A DNA stretch of 64,000 bases, taken from Nocardia abscessus NBRC 100374 (lineage in GTDB: Bacteria; Actinomycetota; Actinomycetes; Mycobacteriales; Mycobacteriaceae). The stretch's first letter is position 1. Each line of letters begins with the position of its first letter. Of the stretch, positions 37,515 to 45,920 are shown piece by piece. The translations under genes were made by a program, and so were the position numbers. The notes beneath the pieces were generated by a model. It was given only the letters and a program-made list of their open reading frames with translations. It did not search any database and was not told the DNA's origin. The stretch covers positions 1-64,000 of the forward strand of contig NZ_BAFP01000052.1 of the NCBI RefSeq assembly GCF_000308455.1, given 5' to 3'.

Positions 37515-38870
37515 ATGGGAGATATCGCAGAGACCATCGACCTCGACGCCTTCACCGGCCCGATCTTCCGTCCCGGCGACGCGGGCTACGACGCGGAGAT
37601 CGCCGGGTTCCAGACCGCCTACACGCATCGCCCCGCTCTGATCGTCGGCGCTGCGCACACCGAGGACGTGCGCGCTGCCGTGGAGTACGCGGCGCGGCTC
37701 GAGTTGCCGATCGCCGTACAGGCGACCGGCCACGGACTGTCGGTGGCGGCCGACGGGGGAGTGCTGATCAGTACGCGCCGGATGGCAGGCATCCGCATCG
37801 ATCCCGTGCGCAGGACCGCCCATATCGGTGCAGGGGTGCGCGCGGGTGCGCTGGTCGACGCGGCGGCCGAACACGGATTGGCGCCGCTGAACGGCTCGTC
37901 GCAGTCGGTGGGGGTGGTGGGCTATCTGCTCGGTGGCGGCGTAGGACTGCTCGCGCGTCAGTTCGGGTATGCCGCCGAGCACGTGCGGGTGATCGAGTTG
38001 GTCACCGCTGAGGGCCGGGTGCGCACGCTGGTGCCGGGTGACGAGCTGTTCGGCCCGGTGCTCGGCAGCGGGGGCAACTTCGGCGTCGTGACCGGCCTGG
38101 AGGTCGGTCTGGTCCCGGTCGCCACGGTCTACGGCGGGCAGTTGGTGTTCGACACCCCGCTGGTCGAGCGGGCGTTGGACGCGTGGCGGCAATGGACCGA
38201 GACCGTGCCGGAGGAACTGACCTCCACGGTCGCCATGCTCGCCTTCCCGGATATCCCGCCCGTGCCCGCGCCCCTGCGCGGCCGGTACGCCGCCTCGATC
38301 CGGATCGCGTACAACGGGCCTGCGCAGGAAGCCGAACGGCTGGTCGCGCCGCTGCGTGCGGTCGGCGAACGACTGAAAGACGACCTGCGCGCGATGCCGT
38401 ACACCGAGTCGCACACCATTCACAGCGACCCCGACAACCCGCACGCTTACGCCGCCACCAACGCGCTGCTCGGCGAGTTCGCCGAGGACACCGCCACGGC
38501 CTTGCTGGCTGCCGCGGGGCCGGAATCCGGCGCGGGGGCGGTCATCGACATCCGTCACCTCGGTGGCGCGTTGGCCCGCCCGGGCGAAGCCGGAATCGCG
38601 GTGGACCATCGCGAGGCCTCGCACATCGTCCGGATCATCACCGGCCCCGACGATGCCGCGACTCGAGCCGATATCCGTGCCGCGCTGGCGCCGTGGACTC
38701 TCGGGCACAGTCTCAACTTCCTCTACGGCGCGGGCGCCGAGGCAGACGAGGCGCAGACTCGCGCGGGCTATCGGCCGGACACCTACGCCCGGTTGGCCGC
38801 GCTCAAGGCCCAGCACGATCCGCGCAACCTGTTCCGCTGCAACCGCAACATCCGGCCGGACGCCGGGTGA
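37515..38870 (+). CDS. FAD-binding oxidoreductase (FAD_binding_4/BBE type)
   Basis: 451 residues. Residues about 35-205 form the PCMH-type FAD domain: RPALIVGAAHTEDVRAAVEY, LPIAVQATGHGLSVAADGGV, with a GHG motif whose His is the usual 8-alpha attachment site for FAD, and GYLLGGGVGLLARQFGYAAE. The C-terminal BBE segment is AGYRPDTYARLAALKAQHDPRNLFRCNRNI. Homologues oxidise sugars, alkaloids or phenolics; substrate unknown. No signal peptide. The divergent LysR gene probably regulates it. The second covalent-bond Cys of bicovalent members (in CxG) is not evident. Confidence 0.9.
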   Translation: MGDIAETIDLDAFTGPIFRPGDAGYDAEIAGFQTAYTHRPALIVGAAHTEDVRAAVEYAARLELPIAVQATGHGLSVAADGGVLISTRRMAGIRIDPVRRTAHIGAGVRAGALVDAAAEHGLAPLNGSSQSVGVVGYLLGGGVGLLARQFGYAAEHVRVIELVTAEGRVRTLVPGDELFGPVLGSGGNFGVVTGLEVGLVPVATVYGGQLVFDTPLVERALDAWRQWTETVPEELTSTVAMLAFPDIPPVPAPLRGRYAASIRIAYNGPAQEAERLVAPLRAVGERLKDDLRAMPYTESHTIHSDPDNPHAYAATNALLGEFAEDTATALLAAAGPESGAGAVIDIRHLGGALARPGEAGIAVDHREASHIVRIITGPDDAATRADIRAALAPWTLGHSLNFLYGAGAEADEAQTRAGYRPDTYARLAALKAQHDPRNLFRCNRNIRPDAG

Positions 38871-38920
38871 GTTCGCAGCCGCCGCGCCCTGGTGCGGCGC
38901 GGCGGCACCATGCTATCTTC

Positions 38921-38938
38921 GTGATATCACTCTGATAT
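38921..38938 (+). promoter_or_regulatory. TGATAT repeat/palindrome before the SPFH gene
   Basis: GTGATATCAC (38921-38930) is a perfect 10-bp palindrome, and TGATAT recurs 11 bases later (38933-38938), one helical turn apart. GGGAGGA and the SPFH ATG follow. It is a candidate operator for the downstream ribbon-helix-helix protein. Confidence 0.5.
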
Positions 38939-38950
38939 TGGGAGGATGTC

Positions 38951-39835
38951 ATGCAGTTTCGACCCGCGTTCCACGTCAACGGCTTCCTGGTGCTGCTTGG
39001 GTGGTTCGTGCTCACTCTCCTGTTCGGCGGCGCAGCGGTGCTCGGCTTCGTCGCGGGCGCCCGGCACGGCAACGCCCTCGCCGTGGTCGGCGCGGTGGCG
39101 GCGATCGTCGTGGTCGTCGTCTTGCTGTTGCTGGCGACCGGCTTGACCGTGGTGAACCCGAACGAGGCCAAGGTGGTGCAGTTCTTCGGCCGCTACATAG
39201 GCTCGGTGAGCGAGCCGGGCTTCTTCTCGGTGCTCCCGCTCACCGACCGCAAGAGCATCTCGCTGCGCGTGCGGAATTTCGAGACGCAGAAGCTCAAGGT
39301 CAACGACGCCGACGGCAACCCGGTGGAGATCGCCGCGGTGGTCGTCTACCGGGTGGTGGACAGTTTCAAGGCCGCCTTCGCCGTCGACGACTACGAGGAG
39401 TACGTCGAGACCCAGTCCGAGGCGGCTGTCCGTCACCTGGCCACGTCGCACCCCTACGACGCGCACGAGGCCGACCGAACCAGCCTGCGCGACGGCGCCG
39501 AGGTCGCCGAGGAGCTGACCGTCGAACTGCGTGAGCGCACCGAGATGGCGGGCATCGAGGTGCTGGAGGCGCGGATCACCCACCTCGCCTACGCGCCCGA
39601 GATCGCCCAGGCCATGCTGGTTCGCCAGCAGGCCAACCAGGTGGTCGCCGCACGCACCCGGATCGTCGAGGGCGCGGTCGGCATGGTCGGCCTGGCGCTG
39701 GAGCGGCTCGCCCAGGAGGGCATGGTGGAGCTGGACGAGGAGCGCAAGGCGGCCATGGTGTCGAACCTGCTCGTCGTGCTCTGCGGTGACCGTCCGACCC
39801 AGCCCGTCGTCAACGCCGGTTCGCTCTACTCCTGA
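38951..39835 (+). CDS. SPFH/band-7 domain membrane protein
   Basis: 294 residues. Two membrane helices (about 11-35 and 43-65) are followed by a band-7 domain (about 66-250): [48 protein letters not shown], with [20 protein letters not shown] and the coiled-coil-like end. SPFH proteins form membrane-anchored oligomers that organise lipid domains or recruit proteases. It begins with ATG eight bases after GGGAGGA and is followed, 11 bases after its stop, by a small ribbon-helix-helix gene. Two helices rather than one before the domain is characteristic of the actinobacterial subgroup. Confidence 0.9.
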   Translation: MQFRPAFHVNGFLVLLGWFVLTLLFGGAAVLGFVAGARHGNALAVVGAVAAIVVVVVLLLLATGLTVVNPNEAKVVQFFGRYIGSVSEPGFFSVLPLTDRKSISLRVRNFETQKLKVNDADGNPVEIAAVVVYRVVDSFKAAFAVDDYEEYVETQSEAAVRHLATSHPYDAHEADRTSLRDGAEVAEELTVELRERTEMAGIEVLEARITHLAYAPEIAQAMLVRQQANQVVAARTRIVEGAVGMVGLALERLAQEGMVELDEERKAAMVSNLLVVLCGDRPTQPVVNAGSLYS

Positions 39836-39846
39836 GGCGGCGCCCC

Positions 39847-40005
39847 GTGGCTGAGCGCAAGAAACTGCTGCTACGCCTGGACCCGGCCGTCCACGACGCC
39901 ATCGCGAAGTGGGCGGCCGACGACCTGCGCAGTATCAACGCCCAGATCGAGTACGCGCTGCGCCTGGCGCTGGAGCAGGCCGGGCGTAAACCGAAGTCGC
40001 AGTGA
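39847..40005 (+). CDS. Arc/CopG-type ribbon-helix-helix small protein
   Basis: 52 residues, GTG start. The sequence KKLLLRLDPAVHDAIAKWAA, then DDLRSINAQIEYALRLALEQ, has the strand-helix-helix layout of Arc-like repressors: LLLRLDP is the DNA-contacting ribbon and SINAQIE the turn between helices. It lies 11 bases after the SPFH gene and is probably co-transcribed. Such proteins bind short palindromes as dimers of dimers; the paired TGATAT sites in front of the SPFH gene, one helical turn apart, are a good candidate target. No toxin gene is adjacent. Confidence 0.85.
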   Translation: MAERKKLLLRLDPAVHDAIAKWAADDLRSINAQIEYALRLALEQAGRKPKSQ

Positions 40006-40106
40006 CGCGACCTCGATACCGATCAGAGATGGTGCCCCGGCCCCAGGGCGCGAAGACTTGCAAGAGATCGGCAAATGTCCGGCCGTCCGCAGCGAAAGGG
40101 GAAGTG

Positions 40107-40415
40107 ATGACCACGATTGTGCACATCGACGACACCGTGCGCGACTATGAGACGTGGAAGCCGGCGTTCGACGGTCTCGAGCGATACTTCGCGGAGGCGG
40201 GAGCCCGCAACTGCCGGGTGGCACGATTCACGCACAACCCGAACCGCGTGCTCGTCGAGCTGGATTTCGACACCATGGCGGAGGCCGAGGCCTTCCGGGA
40301 CGGATTGCGCAAGCTCATCGAGCTGCCGCGGACGCAGATGCTGCTGGTCAGCCACGAGGTCTCCATCCTCGAGCTGGTCGAGGACCATCGCCTCACGCTC
40401 GAGGCTTCCTCGTGA
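40107..40415 (+). CDS. Small alpha/beta-barrel-like protein of unknown function
   Basis: 102 residues from the ATG after AAAGGGGAAG. It opens MTTIVHIDDTVRDYETWKPA and continues with NRVLVELDFDTMAEAEAFRD, the strand-helix arrangement of dimeric ferredoxin-like folds (antibiotic monooxygenase or cyclase-type proteins), but no specific family is recognised. A His/Asp-rich end (EDHRLTLEASS) overlaps the convergent methyltransferase gene by 23 bases. Confidence 0.7.
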   Translation: MTTIVHIDDTVRDYETWKPAFDGLERYFAEAGARNCRVARFTHNPNRVLVELDFDTMAEAEAFRDGLRKLIELPRTQMLLVSHEVSILELVEDHRLTLEASS

Positions 40416-41244
40416 CGAAGATCGCCGTACCGGGGAACAGCTCGCCGCGCAGCGGGCTCCACTGCCCCCATTCGCGGTCGAGCCATTCCGGCCATTCCGG
40501 TTCGACGATGTCCTCCACCACCAGTCCCGCCGCGACGATCTCCCGTACCCGGTCGCCGATGGTCCGGTGGTGTTCGACGTAGGTGGGCACGTCGTCGCCG
40601 TCGACCTCGACGTAAGGGGTCCGGTCGAAGTACGGGATGGCGGCGGTGAGACCCGCCGGACCTGGATCGTCCGGGAAGATCCAGCGCATCGGGTGGTTCA
40701 CCGAGAAGACCCAGCGCCCTCCCGGGCGCAGCACCCGGGCCACCTCGCGCATCACCAGCGCCGAGTCGGCGACGAACGGCACAGCGCCGAACGCCGAACA
40801 GGCCAGATCGAACGACGCGTCCGCGAACGGAAGGGACTCCGCGTCCGCCTGCACCAGCGGCACCCGTGGGCCGCCGCGCGCCATCGCCGCCAGCCCCCGC
40901 TCCAGCATCCCGCGCGACAGGTCGAGCCCGACCGGCCGCGCGCCCTGCCCGGCCAGCCAGCGTGCGCACGGAGCCGAGCCACAGCCGATCTCCAGTACCA
41001 GCTTGCCGGTGACGTCACCGAGGAATCGCATGTCGCCCTCGTGCAGGCCCTCCGGGCACCACACGAACTCGCCGCCGGGGGAATCGACGCCGAGGAACTC
41101 CGCGTGCGTCTCGTGGTATTGGGCGGCATCGGCGTCCCACCATCGCCGGCTGGCCACCCTGCTGGCCGCCGATCCGATCCGGGTCCGCGCGATGCCCGAC
41201 GTTCCGAGCAGTGCGTTTGCTTGCGCATGGCGATCTTCCGACAC
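40393..41244 (-). CDS. SAM-dependent methyltransferase
   Basis: 283 residues from the GTG at 41242-41244, chosen because TAGTCT lies seven bases upstream (leaderless type); the frame is open further to 41334. Class I motifs: LVLEIGCGSAP (motif I), PVGLDLSRGMLERG, VQADAESLPFADASFDL and REVARVLRPGGRWVFSV. Residues about 1-75 (RWWDADAAQYHETHAEFLG, EFVWCPEGLHEGD) form the mycobacterial-type cap. The substrate is unknown. A 9-bp inverted repeat overlaps the start codon. Its 3' end overlaps the convergent gene. Confidence 0.9.
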   Translation of the reverse strand: MSEDRHAQANALLGTSGIARTRIGSAASRVASRRWWDADAAQYHETHAEFLGVDSPGGEFVWCPEGLHEGDMRFLGDVTGKLVLEIGCGSAPCARWLAGQGARPVGLDLSRGMLERGLAAMARGGPRVPLVQADAESLPFADASFDLACSAFGAVPFVADSALVMREVARVLRPGGRWVFSVNHPMRWIFPDDPGPAGLTAAIPYFDRTPYVEVDGDDVPTYVEHHRTIGDRVREIVAAGLVVEDIVEPEWPEWLDREWGQWSPLRGELFPGTAIFVTRKPRA

Positions 41245-41265
41245 GCCGATCAGACTATCGGCGTG
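41242..41265. promoter_or_regulatory. Inverted repeat over the methyltransferase start
   Basis: CACGCCGAT (41242-41250), six bases, ATCGGCGTG (41257-41265). It covers the start codon and the -10 region on the minus strand, so a bound repressor would block transcription; it could also fold in the message. Confidence 0.55.
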
Positions 41266-41485
41266 GCGGCCTGACCGGTTTGCCCGCCCGGACCGAGGTC
41301 GCGTACGCTGAACGCGCGAGTGCCTTCCGTACAACCGTACCGAAGTTCACACCGTGCTGAGTTTCACGCGCGTCGCGTGCGGTACGTTCCTAAGTGTCCG
41401 TCTTCACACCTCGCGGTGAGATCGCAGCGTACCGAAAGTTCCAATGTCCGCAACCGACCACAATCCGTCCGGAGCAAACCGACAT

Positions 41486-42952
41486 ATGCCCACCACCGTC
41501 ACCTCGCCGCAGGTAGCCGTCAACGACATCGGCTCCGCCGAGGATTTCCTCGCCGCCATCGACGCCACGATCAAGTACTTCAACGACGGCGACATCGTCG
41601 AAGGAACCATCGTCAAGGTCGATCGCGACGAGGTCCTGCTCGACATCGGTTACAAGACCGAAGGCGTCATCCCCTCTCGTGAGCTCTCCATCAAGCACGA
41701 CGTCGACCCGAACGAGGTCGTTTCCGTGGGCGATGAGGTCGAGGCTCTTGTTCTCACCAAGGAGGACAAGGAAGGCCGCCTGATCCTGTCGAAGAAGCGG
41801 GCGCAGTACGAGCGTGCGTGGGGCACCATCGAGGAGCTCAAGGAGAAGGACGAGGCCGTCAAGGGCACCGTCATCGAGGTCGTCAAGGGCGGCCTGATCC
41901 TCGACATCGGCCTGCGCGGCTTCCTGCCCGCCTCGCTCGTCGAGATGCGGCGGGTCCGCGATCTCCAGCCGTACGTCGGCAAGGAGATCGAGGCCAAGAT
42001 CATCGAGCTGGACAAGAACCGCAACAACGTGGTGCTGTCCCGCCGCGCCTGGCTGGAGCAGACCCAGTCCGAGGTCCGCAGCGAGTTCCTGCACCAGCTG
42101 CAGAAGGGCCAGGTCCGCAAGGGTGTGGTCTCCTCGATCGTCAACTTCGGCGCCTTCGTCGACCTGGGCGGCGTGGACGGTCTGGTGCACGTCTCCGAGC
42201 TGTCCTGGAAGCACATCGACCACCCGTCCGAGGTCGTCGAGGTCGGCAACGAGGTCACCGTCGAGGTGCTCGACGTCGATCTGGATCGCGAGCGCGTCTC
42301 GCTGTCGCTCAAGGCGACCCAGGAAGACCCGTGGCGTCAGTTCGCCCGCACCCACGCGATCGGCCAGATCGTGCCGGGCAAGGTCACCAAGCTCGTTCCG
42401 TTCGGCGCGTTCGTCCGCGTCGAGGAGGGCATCGAGGGCCTGGTGCACATCTCCGAGCTGGCCGAGCGCCACGTCGAGGTGCCCGACCAGGTCGTGACCG
42501 TCGGCGACGACGCGATGGTCAAGGTCATCGACATCGACCTGGAGCGTCGCCGGATCTCGCTGAGCCTCAAGCAGGCCAACGAGGACTACCACGCCGAGTT
42601 CGACCCGTCGAAGTACGGCATGGCCGACAGCTACGACGAGCAGGGCAACTACATCTTCCCCGAGGGCTTCGACCCCGACACCAACGAGTGGCTCGAGGGC
42701 TTCGACAAGCAGCGCGAGGAGTGGGAAGGCCGTTACGCCGAGGCGGAGCGTCGCCACAAGATGCACACCGCGCAGATGGAGAAGATGGCGGCCGACGCCG
42801 CGGCCGAGGCCGCGAACGGCGGCGGCGCGTCGAACTACTCCTCCGAGAGCGGTGCTCAGTCCTCCGCCAGCCAGGCCGAGTCCGCCGGCGGTTCGCTGGC
42901 CAGCGACGCGCAGCTGGCGGCGCTGCGCGAGAAGCTGTCCGGCAACGCCTGA
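41486..42952 (+). CDS. rpsA: 30S ribosomal protein S1
   Basis: 488 residues from the ATG at 41486 (MPTTVTSPQVAVNDIGSAED), following GGAG; an upstream frame start at 41444 does not match the family. Four S1 OB-fold domains lie at about 36-105, 123-188, 209-277 and 294-363 (e.g. GDIVEGTIVKVDRDEVLLDI; GQIVPGKVTKLVPFGAFVRV), followed by an acidic, Ala/Ser-rich tail ending in GGSLASDAQLAALREKL. S1 helps 30S subunits bind mRNA. The sequence is nearly that of mycobacterial RpsA. A strong terminator follows. rpsA downstream of polA and upstream of coaE is the mycobacterial order. Confidence 0.97.
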   Translation: MPTTVTSPQVAVNDIGSAEDFLAAIDATIKYFNDGDIVEGTIVKVDRDEVLLDIGYKTEGVIPSRELSIKHDVDPNEVVSVGDEVEALVLTKEDKEGRLILSKKRAQYERAWGTIEELKEKDEAVKGTVIEVVKGGLILDIGLRGFLPASLVEMRRVRDLQPYVGKEIEAKIIELDKNRNNVVLSRRAWLEQTQSEVRSEFLHQLQKGQVRKGVVSSIVNFGAFVDLGGVDGLVHVSELSWKHIDHPSEVVEVGNEVTVEVLDVDLDRERVSLSLKATQEDPWRQFARTHAIGQIVPGKVTKLVPFGAFVRVEEGIEGLVHISELAERHVEVPDQVVTVGDDAMVKVIDIDLERRRISLSLKQANEDYHAEFDPSKYGMADSYDEQGNYIFPEGFDPDTNEWLEGFDKQREEWEGRYAEAERRHKMHTAQMEKMAADAAAEAANGGGASNYSSESGAQSSASQAESAGGSLASDAQLAALREKLSGNA

Positions 42953-42969
42953 TAGGCAATAGCTAGACC

Positions 42970-43006
42970 GACTGTGCCCCAACCGGATTCCGGTTGGGGC
43001 ACAGTC
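42970..43006 (+). terminator. Strong terminator after rpsA
   Basis: Perfect 17-bp stem (42970-42986 with 42990-43006), 3-base loop ATT, followed by ATTT. It can also serve the convergent gene at 43023. Confidence 0.9.
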
Positions 43007-43022
43007 ATTTCGATGAGCCGGC

Positions 43023-43553
43023 TCAGTGGCGCGAGGGTTTCGTGGTGCCGCGCTGGACCCGGGGAGCAGGTGCGGGCCGCCGTGTCGCCTCGTTCGGCGC
43101 CAGCATCTGAGCCGTGGTGAGCGCGACGACCTGGATCTGCTCGAGTCGCAACCCGAGCGAAGCCAGCCGGGCGATGACGCCCAGCCGGTGCTCCGGCAAG
43201 CCGGGGCGGATCAACAGTGGTTCCCGTTCCGGACGGCGCAGGACGTAGCTTCGGAGTTCTGCGTCGTACCGCACGGGTACGCCGTCCCGGATGGCCCGGT
43301 AGGCGTCCAGGTCCAGCGTGCTGTGCCGGATCGGGTCGATCATCAGCGATGCGACGAACTGCTCCGCCTGCCGCAGCCACAGCTCCTGTTCCGAGGGGGC
43401 CAAGTGCGCGACCCGCTGGGCCACGCGCCACTGATAGTCCTTCACGGCACCGCGCAGCAGAGTGCGGTGCCGCTCGATCTCCGCCGCGAAGGCCACGAGC
43501 TCTTCGTGGTCGACGGTGGGCCGGTCGGACGTCGAAGCTTGAACCTCGGGCAT
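43023..43553 (-). CDS. Hypothetical helical protein
   Basis: 176 residues, no family recognised. A mostly helical N-terminal half (DHEELVAFAAEIERHRTLLR, YQWRVAQRVAHLAPSEQELW) precedes a segment with VPVRYDAELRSYVLRRPERE and PGLPEHRLGVIARLASLGLR, then a basic, Pro/Ala tail. ATG start preceded by GGGTCACC, a weak ribosome site. Convergent with rpsA. Confidence 0.65.
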   Translation of the reverse strand: MPEVQASTSDRPTVDHEELVAFAAEIERHRTLLRGAVKDYQWRVAQRVAHLAPSEQELWLRQAEQFVASLMIDPIRHSTLDLDAYRAIRDGVPVRYDAELRSYVLRRPEREPLLIRPGLPEHRLGVIARLASLGLRLEQIQVVALTTAQMLAPNEATRRPAPAPRVQRGTTKPSRH

Positions 43554-43711
43554 GGTGACCCCTATCTCTCTGGGTTGCGATTACTTTGCGTGGCAACCAG
43601 ATCGACGTCCGACAAGTTCTATTGTGCCGGAGGGGTCCGACAGAAACGCCGCCCTGTGGCTACCTCGGTCCGACAACCGCGCGGTGATCCCGTTTCCATC
43701 CGGGCGTCCGC

Positions 43712-44389
43712 TCAGTACCCGACGGTGAAACGGCGCTGGACGAAGCGGGGCTGCTCGGCTTCGTCGAGAAGGGCGACCGCCACGTCCTCGGCGGAGATGT
43801 CGGCGCCGCCGAGCAAGAGCTGGTCGCCGCCGATCCGGAAGCGACCGGTGCGCTCGCCGGGATCGATCCGCCCCGACGACGGGCTCAAATAGGTCCAATG
43901 GCGGTTGGACAACCGATAGATGTCCAAGGCGTCGCGTAGGGCGCGCACCACCCGGGCGTATTCCGCCGGGACCTCGAGCACATCGGTGAGGGTGCGGGTG
44001 AACTCGTCCCCGGTATCCAGCAGTTGCACGCCGGGTGCGACCTCCAGGCTGCCCGCCCCGCCCACCGCGATCAGCCGGACCCGCGGCCGCCGGTCGAGCG
44101 CGGCGACCATCGCCCGCGCGCCCACGACGAAATCGTCCGCGTTGGCGATGGTGTCGGCGATGCCGTGCCCGGCGTTCACCGCGCTCACGACCACGTCCAG
44201 CCCGGCGACGGCCGCGGCGATGCTGTCGGCGTCCAGCCAGTCGGCCACCACCCACGTCTCGTCGCCGCGTTCGGCGGGAAACCGTCCCGCGTCGCGAGTG
44301 AAGGCGGTGACCCGGTGTCCTCGCCGCAGTGCTTCGGCGACGACCCGCGAACCGATGACGCCGGTCGCTCCGAAAACTCCGATGTCCAC
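43712..44389 (-). CDS. NAD(P)H-binding epimerase-like oxidoreductase
   Basis: 225 residues. MDIGVFGATGVIGSRVVAEA is the GxxGxxG nucleotide site of the atypical short-chain (NAD(P)-binding_10/YwnB-like) family. No Tyr-x-x-x-Lys catalytic pair is obvious, as in many of these proteins. LTDVLEVPAEYARVVRALRD and WTYLSPSSGRIDPGERTG are also typical. Such genes often sit under a divergent TetR or MarR repressor and respond to oxidants; here the TetR gene at 44476 is divergent with a dyad operator between. Confidence 0.87.
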   Translation of the reverse strand: MDIGVFGATGVIGSRVVAEALRRGHRVTAFTRDAGRFPAERGDETWVVADWLDADSIAAAVAGLDVVVSAVNAGHGIADTIANADDFVVGARAMVAALDRRPRVRLIAVGGAGSLEVAPGVQLLDTGDEFTRTLTDVLEVPAEYARVVRALRDALDIYRLSNRHWTYLSPSSGRIDPGERTGRFRIGGDQLLLGGADISAEDVAVALLDEAEQPRFVQRRFTVGY

Positions 44390-44413
44390 GTCTAGCTCCT
44401 ATCTGCCGTTCAT

Positions 44414-44434
44414 TTACTACACGGCGTTCAGTAA
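44414..44434. promoter_or_regulatory. TetR-type operator in the divergent promoter
   Basis: A 21-bp near-palindrome, TTACT-ACACGGCGTTC-AGTAA; 17 of 21 positions are symmetrical. The core resembles the GAAC-x-C-GTTC form bound by many TetR repressors. It lies between the oxidoreductase start (44389) and the TetR start (44476). Confidence 0.65.
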
Positions 44435-44475
44435 CAATACGGGTGATAGTAGCCCAACGCTGTAGAGTCGCAACC

Positions 44476-45177
44476 GTGGCCGAGATCGTCAGGAGTCGCC
44501 GGGAGCGCTTGCGCGCGCAGGCGCTGGAAGACATCAAGACAATCGCCATGCGATTGCTCGCCGGGGGCGGCCCGGACGCGATCTCGCTGCGCGCCATCGC
44601 CCGCGAGATGGGGATGACGGCCGGCGCGATCTACGGCTACTACGCCACCCGCGACGAGTTGATCTCCACGCTCATCTCCGACGTGTACACCGCCTTGGTG
44701 GACCGGCTCGAGGCGGCGCGAGATGCCGTCGCGGTGCAGGATCCGGCCGGTCGCATCGTGGCCTGGGCCGAGGCGGTGCGCGGTTGGGCGGTCGAGCGGC
44801 CCGCCGAATTCCGCCTCATCTACGGCGATCCGGTGCCCGGCTATCGACCGCCGCCGGGCGGGCCTGCCGCGGCGGCCGAATTACGCGCCTGCACGGGTCT
44901 GGTCGGTCTCGCGGCCGCCGCGTGGCCACGGGCCGCGGCCACGCAGACAATGGGTGACTGCGGGTGGTCCGATTTCGATGCGAGCCTGGCCGAGCATGTC
45001 CGGGCAGACTTTCCCGATCTGCCTCCCGATGCGCTCGCCCTCGCCCTGCGGATGTGGGGCCGGATGCACGGACTGATCGCGCTCGAGGTGTACGGCCATT
45101 TGCGCCCGCAAACACTGGATCCGGCAAAGCTTTTCCGCGCCGAGATGCGAGATCTCGTTCGTTCGCTCGGTTTTTAG
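44476..45177 (+). CDS. TetR/AcrR-family regulator
   Basis: 233 residues from the GTG at 44476, seven bases after TAGAGT (leaderless type). The N-terminal DNA-binding domain reads AIAREMGMTAGAIYGYYATR with preceding ALEDIKTIAMRLLAGGGPDA; the C-terminal domain (WAEAVRGWAVERPAEFRLIY, with a WHG-domain look) is a TetR_C type found in mycobacterial regulators. Divergent from the oxidoreductase at 43712, with a 21-bp operator between; repression of both genes is the likely mode. Confidence 0.9.
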   Translation: MAEIVRSRRERLRAQALEDIKTIAMRLLAGGGPDAISLRAIAREMGMTAGAIYGYYATRDELISTLISDVYTALVDRLEAARDAVAVQDPAGRIVAWAEAVRGWAVERPAEFRLIYGDPVPGYRPPPGGPAAAAELRACTGLVGLAAAAWPRAAATQTMGDCGWSDFDASLAEHVRADFPDLPPDALALALRMWGRMHGLIALEVYGHLRPQTLDPAKLFRAEMRDLVRSLGF

Positions 45178-45238
45178 GCACGCCGCCACTGCGGCGCGAA
45201 TGCTGGGGTCCTGGAGGCGATACCGGGGAACTGGTGAA

Positions 45239-45835
45239 CTAGCGCGCCTGTGGTGTCGCCGCGAGGGGCTCCGATTCGGCGGGGCCGTGGGCGATGTCGT
45301 GAAAGGCATTGCGTAACAACGCGATGATGCGCTGCGGCGGCGCGTCGCGCAGGCCGTCGAGCTCGAGCAGATGACGGCCGATCACCACGCCGATGGTGAG
45401 GGCACCGAGCAGTCCAGCGCGCAGGTCCGCCTCGTCGTCGGCGAGCTGCCCGGCCGCTTCGCGCTGCCGCGCGGTCATGGCCGCGCGCACCTCGGCGGCG
45501 GCATCGGGGTGGGTGAGCATCGAGCGGATCGCCGCCAGCGTGTTGACCGGCTGGTCCGCGAGCTTGACGGCGAGCGCGTCGAGCAGGAGTTCGGCCACAT
45601 GCTCCGGCGTTCCGGTGACCGGGTGGTCGTCGGCGAAGACCGCGATGCGCGCGAACAGATTCTCCTTGGACCCGAAATAGCGCATCACCAGGCTGGGATC
45701 GGTGTCCGCCTCCGTCGCCACGGCCCGGATGGTCGTCCGGTCGTAGCCGATCTCCGCGAACAACCGGCCCGCCGCCGCCAGGATCCGAGCCTCGGTGTTC
45801 CGGCGTTGCTGAGCTCGGCTAGGAGTGGAATCCAT
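45239..45835 (-). CDS. TetR/AcrR-family regulator
   Basis: 198 residues. The DNA-binding domain has ILAAAGRLFAEIGYDRTTIR and ADTDPSLVMRYFGSKENLFA. The C-terminal domain resembles TetR_C of the AcrR type with EADLRAGLLGALTIGVVIGR. It is divergent from the membrane gene at 45921, and two dyads in the 85-base gap are candidate operators. Convergent with the TetR gene at 44476, so the two regulators lie tail to tail. Confidence 0.92.
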   Translation of the reverse strand: MDSTPSRAQQRRNTEARILAAAGRLFAEIGYDRTTIRAVATEADTDPSLVMRYFGSKENLFARIAVFADDHPVTGTPEHVAELLLDALAVKLADQPVNTLAAIRSMLTHPDAAAEVRAAMTARQREAAGQLADDEADLRAGLLGALTIGVVIGRHLLELDGLRDAPPQRIIALLRNAFHDIAHGPAESEPLAATPQAR

Positions 45836-45851
45836 GAAGTCAGTCTACGTA

Positions 45852-45864
45852 CGTTGACTCAACG
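45852..45864. promoter_or_regulatory. Dyad CGTTGA-C-TCAACG
   Basis: Perfect 6-bp arms around one base, 17 bases before the TetR start at 45835 (minus strand). Good size and place for a TetR operator that represses its own gene. Confidence 0.6.
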
Positions 45865-45879
45865 ACCATACGGCGGTAC

Positions 45880-45907
45880 CTTTCGGTCTACAACTGTTGA
45901 CCGAAAG
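45880..45907. promoter_or_regulatory. Dyad CTTTCGGTC-N10-GACCGAAAG
   Basis: Perfect 9-bp arms (45880-45888 and 45899-45907). It ends 13 bases before the ATG of the membrane gene and abuts its ribosome site, so it is a second operator or a hairpin in the 5' leader. Confidence 0.6.
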
Positions 45908-45920
45908 TGAGGTGGTCCCG

